From positions 1 through 60,303 of the forward strand of contig JAIXWG010000032.1 of NCBI GenBank assembly GCA_027482245.1: 60,303 bases of DNA, written 5' to 3'. Positions 1 to 8,524 of this stretch are shown piece after piece. The stretch's first letter is position 1. Each line of letters starts with the position of its first letter. The position numbers were made by a program, and so were the translations under genes. The notes beneath the pieces were generated by a model that ran no database searches, had not been told where the DNA came from, and saw nothing but the letters and a program-made list of their open reading frames with translations. This DNA is from Acetobacteraceae bacterium (lineage in GTDB: Bacteria > Pseudomonadota > Alphaproteobacteria > Acetobacterales > Acetobacteraceae).

Positions 1-511
1 CCAGCGCCGCCAGCCCCAGCACCACCCCCGGGCCGGGCAGCCGCGCCAGCGCCAGCCCCGCCACCAGCACCAGCGCGGCGGCGGGCAGGGCGGCGGGGGC
101 CGGCCAGGCGGCGGGGCGGCGCAGCAGCAGCAGCGCCAGCACTGCGACACCCGCCAGCACCGGCCAGGCCCGGCCGAGATCGGCCACCGTGCGGGGCGCG
201 CCCGCCATCCACCAGCCCGCGGCCAGGGCGCCCGCCACGGCGATGGCGGGTGGGGCCCAGCGCCATCGCGGCGCCGCCGCGCCGCTCGCCGCGGCCAGCA
301 GAAGCAGCGCCGCGGCCAGCAGCGGCAGCCGTTCCGGCAATTGCCGGGGGGATGCCGTGACCAGCCCCATGGTCCACCACCACCCCGCCAGCAGCCCCGC
401 CGCCGCGCCGAGCGCCGCGAGCCATGGCCGCCGGCCGAGCCGCGCCCCCCCGGCCATCGAGGCCGCCACCAGCAGGGCGACCAGCCCGGGCCACAGCATC
501 CATGCGTCCAT
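1..511 (-). CDS. Partial multi-pass membrane protein, unidentified
   Basis: An open frame runs leftward from an ATG at 511 and leaves the window without a stop, so only the N-terminal ~170 residues are visible. It begins MDAWMLWPGLVALLVAAS and is almost wholly Ala, Leu, Gly, Val, Trp and Pro, with about five or six hydrophobic stretches separated by short Arg-rich loops, as in a polytopic inner-membrane protein. Several overlapping forward frames in the same stretch are low-complexity and look like shadows. I cannot name a family; cytochrome-biogenesis or transport membrane proteins would fit, but nothing diagnostic is visible. It diverges from the cytochrome b561 gene, leaving 135 bases for promoters. 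Confidence 0.5.
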   Translation of the reverse strand, partial: MDAWMLWPGLVALLVAASMAGGARLGRRPWLAALGAAAGLLAGWWWTMGLVTASPRQLPERLPLLAAALLLLAAASGAAAPRWRWAPPAIAVAGALAAGWWMAGAPRTVADLGRAWPVLAGVAVLALLLLRRPAAWPAPAALPAAALVLVAGLALARLPGPGVVLGLAAL

Positions 512-646
512 GCGCCTTCCTGCCGCCATCCCGGCCTGCCGCGCAACCGCCCCGACCCCGTCGCGGGATGGCGTCACCGAACGAAACTTGCGGGCGGTGC
601 GGCGGCGCGGCCTAATCCCGCGCGCAACGACACCGGGCAGGACGGC

Positions 647-1420
647 ATGGCGGATCAGACACCAGGGAGCGCGCCTCAGCCGGGGCGGGGGGGCAGGGCC
701 TATCCGGGGCCGGGGCCGGGCCCCGGCACGCGGCGCCTGAAGGTGTGGGACCCCTGGGTGCGCCTGGTGCATTGGTCCATCGTGCTGCTGATCCCGATCT
801 CCTTCGTCACGGCCAAGACGGATCGCTGGGACCTGCACCTGCTGGCCGGCTACACCATGCTGACGCTGATCGTCTTCCGCATCGCCTGGGGGCTCGTCGG
901 ATCCCACACCGCGCGGTTCCGCAACTTCCTCAAGTCACCGCTGGAGGCGCTGCGCCACCTCGGCCATCTGCGCCAGCGCCCGGCGGGGGTGGAGATCGGC
1001 CACAACGCGGCCGGCGGCTGGATGGTGCTGGTGCTGCTGCTGCTGCTGCTGACCCAGGCCGGCACGGGGCTCTTCGCCAACCACGACCCCGGCTTCACCT
1101 ATTCCCAGCACGGTCCGCTTTCCATGCTGGTCAGCGAGGATCGCAGCGAGCTCGCCACCACCATCCATGTGCGGGTGTTCTGGCTGATCGTCGCCGCGGC
1201 GGTGCTGCATATCCTGGCGATCATCGCCTACCGCGTCCTGCGCGGGCAGAACCTGGTCGGGCCGATGCTGACGGGGGACTTGAAGATCCCGGTCCTCTAC
1301 AGCGGCCCGCAGCCCCGGATGGGACATCCGCTGCTCGCCATCGCGCTGCTGGCGGCGGCGGCGGGGCTGGTCTGGTACGTCGTGGGGCTGGGCGCCGGGG
1401 CCTCGGGCGGCTTCGGCTGA
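647..1420 (+). CDS. Cytochrome b561 family protein (di-haem membrane cytochrome b)
   Basis: Inner-membrane cytochrome b that would pass electrons between the quinone pool and a periplasmic c-type cytochrome. A Gly/Pro-rich N-terminus of ~30 residues leads into the family signature VWDPWVRLVHWSIVLL, then four hydrophobic helices. Candidate haem-ligand histidines are in LVHW, in DLHLLAGY, and in the last pair of helices (TIHVRVFW and VLHILAII). About 257 residues is a little long for the family because of the N-terminal tail and a C-terminal extra helix. The ATG at 647 is chosen because the open frame further upstream is low-complexity. The facing gene encodes a c'-type cytochrome, a common partner, so the two may form one electron-transfer pair (inference). 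Confidence 0.85.
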   Translation: MADQTPGSAPQPGRGGRAYPGPGPGPGTRRLKVWDPWVRLVHWSIVLLIPISFVTAKTDRWDLHLLAGYTMLTLIVFRIAWGLVGSHTARFRNFLKSPLEALRHLGHLRQRPAGVEIGHNAAGGWMVLVLLLLLLTQAGTGLFANHDPGFTYSQHGPLSMLVSEDRSELATTIHVRVFWLIVAAAVLHILAIIAYRVLRGQNLVGPMLTGDLKIPVLYSGPQPRMGHPLLAIALLAAAAGLVWYVVGLGAGASGGFG

Positions 1421-1425
1421 GGCCA

Positions 1426-1448
1426 CCCTCCCCCCGGATGGGGGAGGG
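1426..1448. terminator. Hairpin between convergent cytochrome genes
   Basis: A perfect 9-bp inverted repeat, CCCTCCCCC at 1426-1434 and GGGGGAGGG at 1440-1448 with a 5-base loop, fills the 38-base gap between two convergent genes. There is no clear T-run, so it may be a bidirectional mRNA 3'-end hairpin rather than a strong intrinsic terminator. Confidence 0.5.
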
Positions 1449-1458
1449 CGCCGTTTGG

Positions 1459-1914
1459 TCAGCGCGCGCGGAAGGTCTGGTGGCAGGCGCCGCAGGTGCC
1501 GCCCACCGTCCGCAGCGTGTCGGCCGTGACGGTGCCGGCCTCGGCCGCCGTCTTCAGCGTGGCGAAGGCGGCGGCGGCGTTGCTGGCGCGGGTGGCGAAG
1601 CCGGCGCGGTCGCCATCGATGGCGGCCAGCGCACGGGTCTGGCCCTCATTCGTCCCCTGCGGCTGCGGCGGCGTCAGGGATGCGGCGGGCACGCGGTTCG
1701 GCACGCTGTTGATGAAGGCGATCATCTGGTCCACCCGCGGCGCCAAAGCGCGCGTGTCGCCGCGCTGGTTCACCGCCTGGGTGAAGGCCTCCATCGTCTG
1801 GCCGAGCATGCGGAAGCCCGCGCGCCGTTCCGCCACCACGTCGCCCTGCGCGAAGGCCGGCGCCGCCGCCCCCACCGCCAGCGCGACGCCAGCCACAAGC
1901 ATCCAAGAACGCAT
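1459..1914 (-). CDS. Cytochrome c' / c556 family protein, periplasmic
   Basis: A 151-residue secreted haem protein. The ATG at 1914 gives a clean signal peptide (MRSWMLVAGVALAVGAAAPA, cleavage near AFA-QG). The frame continues upstream but would place 36 charged residues before the signal. The mature part is predicted helical, and the only CxxCH motif, CGACH, lies 10 residues from the C-terminus, as in the cytochrome c'/c556 four-helix bundle. It carries periplasmic electrons or binds small gases; which one cannot be told from sequence. It is convergent with the cytochrome b561 gene, a frequent membrane partner. Confidence 0.85.
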   Translation of the reverse strand: MRSWMLVAGVALAVGAAAPAFAQGDVVAERRAGFRMLGQTMEAFTQAVNQRGDTRALAPRVDQMIAFINSVPNRVPAASLTPPQPQGTNEGQTRALAAIDGDRAGFATRASNAAAAFATLKTAAEAGTVTADTLRTVGGTCGACHQTFRAR

Positions 1915-2038
1915 CCGTCCATCCCTTCCGGTATCGGAGGCCTCGGAAGCTGGCAGCATCGGAGTGCCGGCGCAACGGTCACGGCAGGCTGTCGCATTTC
2001 GTATCAATGCCGGTCGTATCAATGCCCGCCGCCGGCGT

Positions 2039-2136
2039 GCCGGCGGGCGCCCGCGGCGGGGGACCCCCCCTTGCCGGCCCCTGCCGTCGTGCCGGCGGGC
2101 GCCCGCGGCGGGGGACCCCCCCCTTGCCGGCCCCTG
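2039..2136. repeat. Tandem direct repeat, ~45-bp unit, two copies
   Basis: Two nearly identical GC-rich copies start at 2039 and 2091 (period 52 bases). Both begin GCCGGCGGGCGCCCGCGG and end TTGCCGGCCCCTG, differing by the length of an internal C-run. Just upstream, the 12-mer CGTATCAATGCC is also duplicated (2000-2011 and 2015-2026). No gene is visible between the cytochrome c start at 1914 and the tRNA at 2174, so this non-coding stretch is mostly repeat. Confidence 0.8.
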
Positions 2137-2173
2137 GGTGCTTCGCTATAGCCGCCACCTCGCCGCGCCCCAC

Positions 2174-2250
2174 CGGAGTGTAGCTCAGCCTGGTAGAGCA
2201 CTGTGTTCGGGACGCAGGGGCCGGAGGTTCGAATCCTCTCACTCCGACCA
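2174..2250 (+). tRNA. tRNA-Pro (anticodon CGG)
   Basis: A 77-nt cloverleaf. The acceptor arm CGGAGTG (2174-2180) pairs with CACTCCG near 2240-2246, and ACCA follows, so the CCA end is encoded. The anticodon stem CTGTG/CGCAG encloses the loop TTCGGGA, giving anticodon CGG (reads CCG, proline). The T-arm GGAGGTTCGAATCCTC is canonical. Reading by eye, all arms pair. A strong terminator follows at once, so it is a single-tRNA transcript. Confidence 0.95.
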
Positions 2251-2267
2251 ATCGGCCGCGGCGACGG

Positions 2268-2301
2268 AACCCCGTCAGGCATAAGCCTGGCGGGGTTTTT
2301 T
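2268..2301 (+). terminator. Rho-independent terminator of tRNA-Pro
   Basis: AACCCCGTCAGGC, loop ATAA, then GCCTGGCGGGGTT with one G:T wobble, followed by a T-run and TCG. It lies 17 bases after the tRNA CCA end. Confidence 0.9.
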
Positions 2302-2479
2302 CGTTTCGGGCCGGCCGCCACGGGCCACGGGACCCTCAACGCCATCTCATTAACGAGATTCATTCGTGCAGGCGTGCAACAAGACCGCTCGAATTCAACA
2401 GAGGGTTAATTTTGCCCCTCGCGCGATCGTGTGGTGCTGCTATGGGAACGGAATAGTCATTTCCCCCAAGGAGCCCCCC

Positions 2480-3259
2480 ATGGCCCGCACCCTCATCCTG
2501 GCCGCCACGGCGTTGTGCGGCGGTATCCTGCTGGCGCCGCAGGCTGGCACCGCCCAGACGGCGATCGACAGCCTCGGCGTGACCGTCACGACGACGCCGG
2601 CCCTGACCAGCGACTACCTGTTCCGTGGCCTGAGCCAGACGCGCAACCGCCCGGCCACGCAGCTGACGGTGGATGCCGAGCACAGCAGCGGCTTCTACAT
2701 CGGCGCCTTCCTCAGCAACGTCGCCTTCGCCGGCACCAATGCGCGGCAGGAGCTGGACTACAATGCCGGCTACCGTTTCGCACTCGGTGGCCTGAAGCTC
2801 GACATCGGCGGCACCTACTACTCCTACCCCGGCTACACCGCGCCGCGGGGCGGGTTCGAGCTGAACTACGGGGAGGTCGCGCTGCGCGCGAGCTACGAGA
2901 TCGCTCCGGTGAAGTTCGTGGGCCTGGCCGCCTGGTCGCCGAACTTCACGGGTGAGTCCGGCAGCGCCGTCTACCTCGAGGGCGGGTTCGACATGGCGCT
3001 CGACTTCGGGTTCACCATCTCGCCCCGCATCGGCTACCAGATGGTCGAGCGCAACGTCATGCCGCGCACCGGCAGCCGCGACGGCTATTTCGGCTCCCCC
3101 GACTACACCACCATCCAGGTCTCCGTCTCGCGGGAGATCGTGGGCGGCGTGATCGGCAGCGGGACCATCGTCTGGAACAGCAACTCGGGCCGGGACTGCT
3201 TCGGCGGCACGAAGGTGTGCGACAGCCGCGCCGTCATGACGCTGAGCCGCCCCTTCTGA
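2480..3259 (+). CDS. TorF family putative porin (first of tandem pair)
   Basis: Outer-membrane beta-barrel protein of the alphaproteobacterial TorF/TIGR02001 type (family recognition from TSDYLFRGLSQTRNRPATQL and the alternating strand pattern). The start at 2480 is set by AAGGAG at 2468-2473, six bases upstream, and gives a signal peptide MARTLILAATALCGG...AGTAQ. The mature ~235 residues alternate polar and aromatic residues and end in LSRPF, with the C-terminal Phe typical of barrel assembly signals. Two cysteines near the end (DCFGGTKVCD) probably form a disulfide loop. Substrate unknown. The next gene is a close paralogue. Confidence 0.85.
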   Translation: MARTLILAATALCGGILLAPQAGTAQTAIDSLGVTVTTTPALTSDYLFRGLSQTRNRPATQLTVDAEHSSGFYIGAFLSNVAFAGTNARQELDYNAGYRFALGGLKLDIGGTYYSYPGYTAPRGGFELNYGEVALRASYEIAPVKFVGLAAWSPNFTGESGSAVYLEGGFDMALDFGFTISPRIGYQMVERNVMPRTGSRDGYFGSPDYTTIQVSVSREIVGGVIGSGTIVWNSNSGRDCFGGTKVCDSRAVMTLSRPF

Positions 3260-3283
3260 GGCACGGCGACCCGGACCACCGGG

Positions 3284-3328
3284 AAGGCGGCGCACCCCCC
3301 ACGCCTTGGGGGGAGCACCGCCTTTTTT
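3284..3328 (+). terminator. Rho-independent terminator between the TorF genes
   Basis: AAGGCGG at 3284-3290 pairs with CCGCCTT at 3319-3325. The stem contains a second C-run/G-run pairing and ends in a run of six Ts. It implies that the two TorF genes are transcribed separately despite their tandem arrangement. Confidence 0.85.
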
Positions 3329-3444
3329 CGTGACTCCGGGAACCGTTTCATACACGATTTCTTGAGGTCTGCCGGAGCGGCAGTCGGTGTGGCGCTTGCT
3401 TTGCATGGGACACCCCAGTGCAACCGCAGAAGGCGATACGTCCG

Positions 3445-4242
3445 ATGCTCCGTTCAACTCTTCTCGCCGCAACTGCCCTTGTTGGCGGCATCGTGCTCGC
3501 GCCGCAGGCATCCCAGGCCCAGCAGACCATCGACAGCCTTGGCCTCACGGTCACGACCACCCCGGCCATCACCAGCGACTACATCTTCCGTGGCATCAGC
3601 CAGACGCGGAACCGCCCCGCCGCGCAGCTCACGCTGGATGTGGAGCACAGCAGCGGCGTCTATGTCGGCGCCTTCCTCAGCAACGTCGCCTTCGCCGGCA
3701 CCAATGCGCGGCAGGAACTCGATCTGCTGGCGGGCTACCGCTTCGCGGTCGGCGACCTGAAGCTCGACCTCGGCGCCACCTACTACACCTACCCCGGCTA
3801 CGACGCGCCGCGCGGCGGGTTCGACCTGAACTTCCTGGAATTCGCGCTGCGCGGCAGCTACGAGGCCGGGCCCTTCAAGTTCCTCGGCACCGCCGCCTAT
3901 TCGCCGAACTTCACCGGTGAATCCGGCAACGCCTACTACGTGGAAGGCGGCTTCGACCTGACGCTGGACTACGGCTTCACCCTGTCGCCCCGCGCCGGCT
4001 ACCAGTGGATCGAGCGCAACCTCGTCCCCGCCGCCGGCAGCCGGGATGGCTATTTCGGTGCCAAGGATTACGGCTACTTCTCCCTCGCCGTGTCGCGGGA
4101 GATCGTGGGCGGCGTGATCGGCACCGTGGCCGGCGTCTACAACACCCTCTCGACGGAGCGGAACGGCGTCGCCAATGACTGCTTCGGCGGTTCCAAGGTC
4201 TGCGACAACCGCTTCACGCTGACGCTCAGCCGGCCCTTCTGA
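3445..4242 (+). CDS. TorF family putative porin (second of tandem pair)
   Basis: Paralogue of the preceding gene: the same signal-peptide layout (MLRSTLLAATALVGG), TSDYIFRGISQTRNRPAAQL, FAGTNARQELDL, the paired cysteines (DCFGGSKVCD) and the C-terminal LSRPF. 265 residues. The ATG at 3445 is preferred to a GTG at 3418 because it aligns with the paralogue's start. Most changes are conservative, and a short insertion lies before the cysteine pair (YNTLSTERNGVAN). This looks like a local gene duplication with retained barrel fold; the ligands are unknown. Confidence 0.85.
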   Translation: MLRSTLLAATALVGGIVLAPQASQAQQTIDSLGLTVTTTPAITSDYIFRGISQTRNRPAAQLTLDVEHSSGVYVGAFLSNVAFAGTNARQELDLLAGYRFAVGDLKLDLGATYYTYPGYDAPRGGFDLNFLEFALRGSYEAGPFKFLGTAAYSPNFTGESGNAYYVEGGFDLTLDYGFTLSPRAGYQWIERNLVPAAGSRDGYFGAKDYGYFSLAVSREIVGGVIGTVAGVYNTLSTERNGVANDCFGGSKVCDNRFTLTLSRPF

Positions 4243-4263
4243 GGCCCGACCGGCCGGCGCGCC

Positions 4264-4455
4264 TCACCGCGCGCCGGCTGCCCAGAACATCAGCGCCTTG
4301 GCCGGCCAGGCCCAGGCGATGCCGGCCACGGTGAAGTAGACGACCTGCAGCACCCAGTGCAGCGGCAGCACATGGTCGGCCAGCGCCACCACGGCCATGA
4401 CGTAGAGCGCGAAGCCGATCAGGCCGGCGGCAAGGGCGATGGGGGTGCGGGACAT
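4264..4455 (-). CDS. DUF2842 family small membrane protein
   Basis: 63 residues beginning MSRTPIALAAGLIGFALYVM, with two hydrophobic helices separated by ADHVLPLHW and ending PAKALMFWAAGAR. The size, two-helix layout and the terminal PAKxLMFW motif fit the alphaproteobacterial DUF2842 family (recognised from memory). It is probably in the inner membrane; function unknown. It is convergent with the second TorF gene. The longer frame that contains it extends antisense through apt and is not credible upstream of 4455. Confidence 0.75.
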   Translation of the reverse strand: MSRTPIALAAGLIGFALYVMAVVALADHVLPLHWVLQVVYFTVAGIAWAWPAKALMFWAAGAR

Positions 4456-4695
4456 GGCCGCGATGTGGACCGGCCCCCGCGATCCGCCAAGCCCCCCAGG
4501 CCGGAAACGCCGCCCGGCCGGCGCCGCACCGGTTCCCGCCAGCCCGACTCGATAGCGATGTTGCCGCCGCCACCCCGCTCGGCGTAGCGTGCCCCCCGAG
4601 GAAGGCACAGGCTGGCCCGCCGTCCGCGCACCCTGCGCGGCGGCACAACGTCTTGCGCCCGCAATCGGACCTCCCCGGAGCAGACGACCCCGCGC

Positions 4696-5283
4696 ATGGC
4701 TGAACCGAACCTCCCCCCTTCCGGCCTTCCGGGCGCCGATGCCTCGCGCCTCATCCCCGATCCCTCGATCGAGCTGAAGAACCACATCCGGGGCATCCCG
4801 GATTTCCCGAAGCCCGGCATCCTGTTCTACGACATCTCCACCCTGCTGCGGCACGGGCCCGCCTGGCGCACCGCCATGGCGCGGATGGCCGATCTCATCC
4901 GCCCCCACCAGCCCCAGGTGCTGGCCGGCATCGAAAGCCGCGGCTTCCTGGTGGCGGCGCCGCTCGCCCTCGAACTCGGGCTCGGCTTCGTCATGCTGCG
5001 CAAGCCGCGCAAGCTGCCGGGGCTGACCATCGGGCTCAGCTACGCCCTCGAATACGGGACCGACCGCATCGAGATGCAGGCCGACGCCATCCAGCCCGGC
5101 CAGCGCGTCGTCCTGCTGGACGACCTGCTGGCGACAGGCGGCACCATGGCGGCCGGCATCTCCCTGCTCCGCCAGGCCGGGGCCGTCGTGCCCTGCGCCG
5201 CGGCGCTGATCGAATTGACCTTCCTTGGTGGCAGGGGTCGCCTCGATGTCCCGTTCGAAGCGCTCGTCCAGTACGACGACTAG
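4696..5283 (+). CDS. apt: Adenine phosphoribosyltransferase
   Basis: Cytosolic purine-salvage enzyme converting adenine and PRPP to AMP. The 195 residues include the family N-terminus [20 protein letters not shown], the [16 protein letters not shown] segment and the PRPP-binding motif [13 protein letters not shown] near residues 137-149. The N-terminus is ~20 residues longer than typical; an internal start is possible, but the ATG at 4696 is kept. The 3' end overlaps the start of the LOV kinase gene. About 240 bases upstream (4456-4695) hold no gene I can see and probably carry the promoter. Confidence 0.95.
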   Translation: MAEPNLPPSGLPGADASRLIPDPSIELKNHIRGIPDFPKPGILFYDISTLLRHGPAWRTAMARMADLIRPHQPQVLAGIESRGFLVAAPLALELGLGFVMLRKPRKLPGLTIGLSYALEYGTDRIEMQADAIQPGQRVVLLDDLLATGGTMAAGISLLRQAGAVVPCAAALIELTFLGGRGRLDVPFEALVQYDD

Positions 5284-7423
5284 CCGGCCGCCGCCGGCGG
5301 TGACTGGCCGGCCCCCGCCGGCGGGTTCGGAATCCGATCCGCCGCCGGAGACGCCGGCCAGACTCTCGCCCGCCGCCGGGTCACTCCCCGGACCGGCGGC
5401 GGGCTTCCCGGACCCGGCTGCCCCCGCTGCCGCCCTGGCGGCGGCTGGCCTTCCGGCCGTGCTGGCGGCTGCCGCCGCCGCCGCGCCCACCGGCATCGTC
5501 GTCGCGGACCCGACGCTGCCGGACTGCCCCATCATCTTCGCCAACCCCGCCTTCCACCGCATCACCGGCTACCCGCCGGAGGCCGTGATCGGCCGCAACT
5601 GCCGCTTCCTGCAGGGCCCGGGCACGGACCCCGCCGCGATCGCCGCCATCCGGGACGCGGTGCGGGGCGCCAAGCCGCTCGACATCCGCCTGGTCAACTA
5701 CCGGCGGGATGGCCGGCGCTTCGTCAACGAACTCCACCTCTCCCCGGTCTTCGGCCCGGATGGCGCGCTGCGCCACATCCTCGGCATCCAGCACGACGTG
5801 ACGGAACGCGTGGCGGCCGAACAGGCGGCGCGCAGCGCGACCCGCGCCGCCGAACGGGCCCGCCGCGCCGCCGAACGCGCCAGCGCCGAGAAATCGGAAT
5901 TCCTGGCCTTCATGAGCCATGAGGTTCGCACCCCGCTGAACGGTGTGCTCGGCACGCTCTCCCTCCTCACCGACACGACGCTGGATGCGGAGCAGCGGGC
6001 CTATGTCGATACCGCCCGCCGCTGCGGGGATACGCTGCTCTGGACGGTGAACGAGATCCTGGACCTCTCCCGCATCGAGGCCGGGCAGTTGGTGCTGGAG
6101 GAGATCGCCTTCGACCTCGACCAGCCCGTGCGGGACGTGCTGGCGCTGCAGGCCGCGGCGGCGGCGGAAAAGGGCATCGGGCTCCGCGCCCGCATTGACC
6201 CCGCCTTGCCGCGTCGCGTGGTGGCGGACCCGCAGCGCCTGCGCCAGGTGCTGATGAACCTCGCCGACAACGCCGTGAAGTTCACCGCCGCCGGCGCCGT
6301 CGAGATCCGCTTGGCCCGCTTCGCCGACCGGCTGGTGGTGGAGGTGCAGGACAGCGGCTGCGGCATCTCCCCCTCCCTGCGCCGCCGCCTGTTCCAGCGC
6401 TTCCAGCAGGCGGATTCCGGCACGGCGCGGCGGCATGGCGGGTCGGGACTCGGGCTGATGATCTGCCGCCGCCTGGTCGGGTTGATGGGCGGCACCATCG
6501 CGGTGGAGAGCGAGGCCGGCGCCGGCAGCGTCTTCCGCTTCGACCTGCCGCTGGTCCCCGCGCCCGACCAGCCCGCCGGCGCGGCTTCCGCCACGCTGGT
6601 GCCGGGCGCCCCCGCGCCGGCCACGGCTCGCCGACAGCCCGATGCCACGCCCCGCGGCCACCTGCTGCTGGCGGAGGATGGGGAGGCGAGCCAGCTGGTC
6701 GCCGCCGCCATGCTGCGCCGCGCCGGCTTCGGCGTGGACCTGGTGACCGATGGGCTGGAAGCCGTGGCCGCCGCCGGCCGCGGGTCCTACGACGCCATCC
6801 TGATGGATGTGCGGATGCCGGGACTCGACGGCTACGCCGCCACCGCCCGCATCCGGGCGCTGGAGGGGGAGGCCGCGCGCGTCCCCATCCTCGCCTTCAC
6901 CGCCGCCGCCATGCCGGGCGATGCCGAACGCTGCATCGCCGCCGGCATGGATGGGCACCTGGCCAAGCCGGTGGACCGGGATGCGCTGATCGGCGCCGTG
7001 GCCGCGCTGATCGAACGCCGCCCGCGCCGCGCCGCGGCCCTCCCCACCCCCATCCCCGAACCCGGCCCCGCCCATTCGCTGCTGGACCGGGAGACGGTGG
7101 AGGAACTGCGCGGCGCGCTCGGCCCCGGCCGCCTGCCGGACCTCATCGCCATCTTCGTGGCGGAAACCCAGGCCCGGCTGCGGCGCCTGCAGGCCGGCCC
7201 GGCCCTGCCGGTGCTGGAGGAGGAGGCCCATTCCCTGCAGGCCGCCGCCGGCACCTTTGGCACCGCCGCGCTGCGGGAGGCCGCGCTGGCCCTCGAATCG
7301 GCCGCCCGCGCCGGGGACCGGCGCCGCGCGGACGCGCTGCTGGCGGACCTGCCGCTGCTGGTGGAACGCAGCCTGCAGGCGCTGTCCCGCACCATCGGCC
7401 AGGCGGTGGAGGCGCGTTCCTGA
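5246..7423 (+). CDS. LOV-domain hybrid histidine kinase (LOV-HisKA-HATPase-REC-HPt)
   Basis: Predicted soluble blue-light-sensing kinase of ~725 residues. After a Pro/Ala-rich leader (1-75) comes a PAS domain with all the LOV photochemistry signatures: GRNCRFLQG (photoactive Cys ~119), [16 protein letters not shown] and the final GIQHDVT glutamine. It is followed by a coiled linker, the H-box [11 protein letters not shown] (His ~225), N-box [10 protein letters not shown]-boxes DSGCGIS and GGSGLGL, a receiver with [11 protein letters not shown] (Asp ~521), and a C-terminal HPt-like domain (AHSLQAAAG, His ~662). No membrane segment is visible. The start is uncertain: ATG 5246 overlaps apt by 38 bases, and a TTG at 5225 or a later GTG are alternatives. 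Output partner and target genes are not evident nearby. Confidence 0.9.
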   Translation: MSRSKRSSSTTTSRPPPAVTGRPPPAGSESDPPPETPARLSPAAGSLPGPAAGFPDPAAPAAALAAAGLPAVLAAAAAAAPTGIVVADPTLPDCPIIFANPAFHRITGYPPEAVIGRNCRFLQGPGTDPAAIAAIRDAVRGAKPLDIRLVNYRRDGRRFVNELHLSPVFGPDGALRHILGIQHDVTERVAAEQAARSATRAAERARRAAERASAEKSEFLAFMSHEVRTPLNGVLGTLSLLTDTTLDAEQRAYVDTARRCGDTLLWTVNEILDLSRIEAGQLVLEEIAFDLDQPVRDVLALQAAAAAEKGIGLRARIDPALPRRVVADPQRLRQVLMNLADNAVKFTAAGAVEIRLARFADRLVVEVQDSGCGISPSLRRRLFQRFQQADSGTARRHGGSGLGLMICRRLVGLMGGTIAVESEAGAGSVFRFDLPLVPAPDQPAGAASATLVPGAPAPATARRQPDATPRGHLLLAEDGEASQLVAAAMLRRAGFGVDLVTDGLEAVAAAGRGSYDAILMDVRMPGLDGYAATARIRALEGEAARVPILAFTAAAMPGDAERCIAAGMDGHLAKPVDRDALIGAVAALIERRPRRAAALPTPIPEPGPAHSLLDRETVEELRGALGPGRLPDLIAIFVAETQARLRRLQAGPALPVLEEEAHSLQAAAGTFGTAALREAALALESAARAGDRRRADALLADLPLLVERSLQALSRTIGQAVEARS

Positions 7424-7510
7424 ACACCCGCCCGGCCGGCCCGGCGCAGCCTGCCACGATTGCGCCTTATTCCGGCGGCTAGGTGGCGGGGTATGGAGAG
7501 GCCAAGGGGG

Positions 7511-8521
7511 ATGGGAAAGACCGACCCGACCCGCACGGGTCTGCCCCGCAGGGCATTCGGCGGTGCCGCCCTTTCGGGCGCGCTGGCCGCGCTCTCGCGT
7601 CCTCTCTCCGCCGCCACCCCCGTGCCCGAAGCCGCCATCCTGCTGGCCCCGGGGCCGGAGGACGGGGCGGAGGCCCGCATCGCGGACCGTGCCGCTGCGG
7701 CGCTGGCGCGCGGCCTGGTGCAGGCGGCGGCCGTGCGCGTCTCCGTCCTCGGCGGGCCGGATGGCATCACCGCCGCCAACCGCTTCGCCTCCTCCACCGC
7801 GCCGGACGGCCGGGTGCTGCTGCTGCTGCCGGGCCTGGCCGCGCAGGCGCAGCTGGTGGGGGACAGCCGCGCCCGCTACGAGCCGCGGCAATGGCCCGCG
7901 CTCTGCGCCAGCCTGCAGGCCGCCATCGTCGCCGGCCGGGGCGCGCCGGCCGATGGCTCGCCGCTGCGAATCGCCCTGCCCAGCCCCGGCGCGCCGGAAA
8001 CCGCGGCCCTGCTGGCGCTGGACCTGATGGGCCGACGCGCCACGCCCGTCTTCGGCCTGTCCGGCGCCGCGGCGGAAGCGGCGGTGCGGCAGGGCCAGGC
8101 GGATGCGCTGGTGCTCTGCGGCCCGACGCCTGGCGCCCGCGCCACGGCGCTCGGCCTGTCCTGCTGGTTCGCCTTCGATGCCGCGGGCGGGGCGCGGGAA
8201 GCGCTGGCGCCGGAGATCCCCTCGCTCGGCGACCTGCTGCCGGACCCGCACCGGCCGGACCTGCTGGACGCCGCCCGCGCCGCTGGCGCCGCGCTGCGCA
8301 CCCGCGCGCTGGTGGTGCTGCCGCCGCTCACCTCCGCCGATGTGGTCGCGCTGTGGCGCGGCGCGGCGCAGCGCTGGGCGGAGGAAGCGCCGGATGACGG
8401 CAGCCGCCGCGTCGGCGCGGCGGAGGCGACGGCGCTGTCCAGCACACTCTGCGCGCCACCCGACATCGCGCTTCTCTATCGCGAATGGCTGCTGCGGCGC
8501 CTCAACTGGCGCGCGACCTGA
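7511..8521 (+). CDS. Secreted receptor-like protein (divergent Bug/TctC-type), probable Tat substrate
   Basis: About 336 residues. The N-terminus has a twin-arginine signal candidate (LPRRAFGGAALSGALAAL). The rest resembles a periplasmic binding protein of the tripartite-tricarboxylate (Bug) kind in layout, with AEARIADRAAAALARGL and a VRQGQADALVLCGPTPGARA segment where Bug proteins have their substrate-dependent hinge region, but the canonical WPxRPIxLVVP opening is absent. I therefore call it receptor-like only. ATG 7511 is chosen for the signal; ATG 7493 is possible. It ends three bases from the stop of the convergent AbrB gene. No TctA/TctB partner is in the window. Confidence 0.55.
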   Translation: MGKTDPTRTGLPRRAFGGAALSGALAALSRPLSAATPVPEAAILLAPGPEDGAEARIADRAAAALARGLVQAAAVRVSVLGGPDGITAANRFASSTAPDGRVLLLLPGLAAQAQLVGDSRARYEPRQWPALCASLQAAIVAGRGAPADGSPLRIALPSPGAPETAALLALDLMGRRATPVFGLSGAAAEAAVRQGQADALVLCGPTPGARATALGLSCWFAFDAAGGAREALAPEIPSLGDLLPDPHRPDLLDAARAAGAALRTRALVVLPPLTSADVVALWRGAAQRWAEEAPDDGSRRVGAAEATALSSTLCAPPDIALLYREWLLRRLNWRAT

Positions 8522-8524
8522 CTG

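Noticed and set aside
2203..2409. Small frame over the tRNA and its terminator
   Set aside because: It overlaps tRNA-Pro and has no ribosome-binding site; the tRNA explains the sequence.
5381..8251. 956-codon minus frame opposite the LOV kinase
   Set aside because: Low-complexity shadow; the plus strand encodes recognisable domains throughout.
7493..8521. Firm assignment of this gene as a TctC/Bug receptor
   Set aside because: The characteristic N-terminal WPxRPIxLVVP motif and the other Bug signatures are missing, so only a receptor-like call is given.
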